64,000 nucleotides of DNA from Cupriavidus gilardii (GTDB lineage Bacteria; Pseudomonadota; Gammaproteobacteria; Burkholderiales; Burkholderiaceae), in contig NZ_JABTYE010000005.1 of NCBI RefSeq assembly GCF_013314895.1, forward strand, positions 124,001-188,000, in the 5' to 3' direction. The notes under the pieces were generated by a model. The model was not told the origin of the DNA, ran no database searches, and worked only from the letters and a program-made list of their open reading frames with translations. Positions 63,513 through 64,000 of this stretch are shown one piece after another. Both the position numbers and the translations under genes were made by a program. Each line of letters opens with the position of its first letter. Position 1 is the stretch's first letter.

Positions 63513-64000
63513 TGTATCTGAACGTCAATGGCCAGCGGGCCTACGCCTATACCGGCGGCAAACCCTTCGATCCCGCCCTGCCCTGTGCCGTGTTCGTGCA
63601 CGGCGCGCAGAACGACCACAGCGTCTGGGGCCTGCAGACGCGCTGGTTCGCGCATCATGGATTTTCGGTGCTGGCGGTGGACCTGCCCGGACACAACCGC
63701 AGCGAGGGGCCGCCGCTGGCCACCGTCGAGCAGATGGCCGACTGGGTCGTCGCGCTGTTGCGCGCGGCGGGCGTCAAGGCGCCCGCGCTGATCTTCGGCC
63801 ACAGCATGGGCTCGCTGATCGCGCTGGAATGCGCCGCGCGCCATGCCGGCGCGGTGCGCGCGATCGGCATGCTGGCGACCGCCTATCCGATGAAGGTCTC
63901 CGACGCGCTGCTCGATGCCGCGCAGAACCGCGAGCACGAGGCCATCGCGATGGTCAATGCGTGGTCGCATTCGAGCCTGGCCAACAAGCCGTCGTCGCCG
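63512..64000 (+). CDS. Alpha/beta hydrolase, cut by the window end
   Basis: The start of an alpha/beta hydrolase: the oxyanion region FVHGAQNDHSVW, VDLPGHNRSEGPP and the nucleophile elbow FGHSMGS (S98). It starts at the ATG overlapping the metY stop (TGATG) with GGAGGG upstream, so it is coupled to metY; this layout suggests a MetX-like or related ester hydrolase role in the same pathway, but that is inference. The acid and histidine of the triad lie beyond the window. Confidence 0.8.
   Translation, partial: MYLNVNGQRAYAYTGGKPFDPALPCAVFVHGAQNDHSVWGLQTRWFAHHGFSVLAVDLPGHNRSEGPPLATVEQMADWVVALLRAAGVKAPALIFGHSMGSLIALECAARHAGAVRAIGMLATAYPMKVSDALLDAAQNREHEAIAMVNAWSHSSLANKPSSP

Overview
The window looks like a chromosomal segment of a high-GC betaproteobacterium, most likely family Burkholderiaceae (Cupriavidus/Ralstonia/Burkholderia relatives). 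The reasons are the thrS-infC-rpmI-rplT-pheS-pheT-ihfA-merR order ending in tRNA-Pro, a Bug-type tricarboxylate-binding receptor, a 180-kDa-class NAD glutamate dehydrogenase, a PAS-LuxR gene divergent from a 3-oxoacid CoA-transferase operon, and a SulP protein with a STAS domain. Genus cannot be fixed from the sequence alone. No rRNA and no CRISPR array is present.

Layout. 1-8.7 kb: the end of a large helical-repeat protein, folD, a 12-bp minisatellite, prlC-xthA (overlapping), a SulP transporter and a DUF1488 gene. 8.9-11.9 kb: two near-identical tRNA-Lys(CTT) units, each with its own promoter and terminator, flank an 8-oxoguanine deaminase-like gene and a LysR regulator. 12-21.3 kb: a Bug receptor behind an IclR-like palindrome, NAD-GDH, and a translationally coupled GMC oxidoreductase/aldo-keto reductase pair. 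21.4-24.9 kb: small genes, including three consecutive DUF2188 proteins, an acetyltransferase pair and a DUF930 protein.

24.9-29.6 kb is the accessory part. It holds two tandem copies of a likely structured small RNA on the minus strand with a small putative zinc-ribbon gene between them, an unknown 76-aa gene, then a degraded patch at the 3' side of tRNA-Pro: a frameshifted D12-class DNA adenine methylase remnant, a 33-aa membrane peptide, a lower-GC glycosyltransferase and a broken DUF6680 gene. 29.5-40.8 kb is core minus-strand translation machinery (tRNA-Pro, merR-like, ihfA, pheT, pheS, rplT, rpmI, infC with an AUC start, thrS), then tRNA-Val, relA and a RidA-family gene.

40.9-64 kb is mainly catabolism: a hydrolase, 3-hydroxybutyrate dehydrogenase overlapping a DUF411 gene, a frameshifted gene encoding an F-box-like protein, scoAB (CoA-transferase) with a divergent PAS-LuxR regulator, a thioesterase, a TRAP transporter operon, an SDR divergent from ETF-ubiquinone oxidoreductase around a TetR-type palindrome, a PilZ protein, a GntR regulator with an L-2-hydroxyglutarate-oxidase-like gene, aroC, an LplT-Aas-like fusion, a CBS protein, and metY overlapping an alpha/beta hydrolase that runs off the window. 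bdhA, scoAB and the ETF oxidoreductase together suggest use of ketone bodies, polyhydroxybutyrate and fatty acids.

The most unusual signals are the F-box-like protein with a probable paralog at the left edge, the duplicated structured RNA, the tRNA-Lys direct repeats, and the number of 8-12-bp tandem repeat arrays, mostly between genes.
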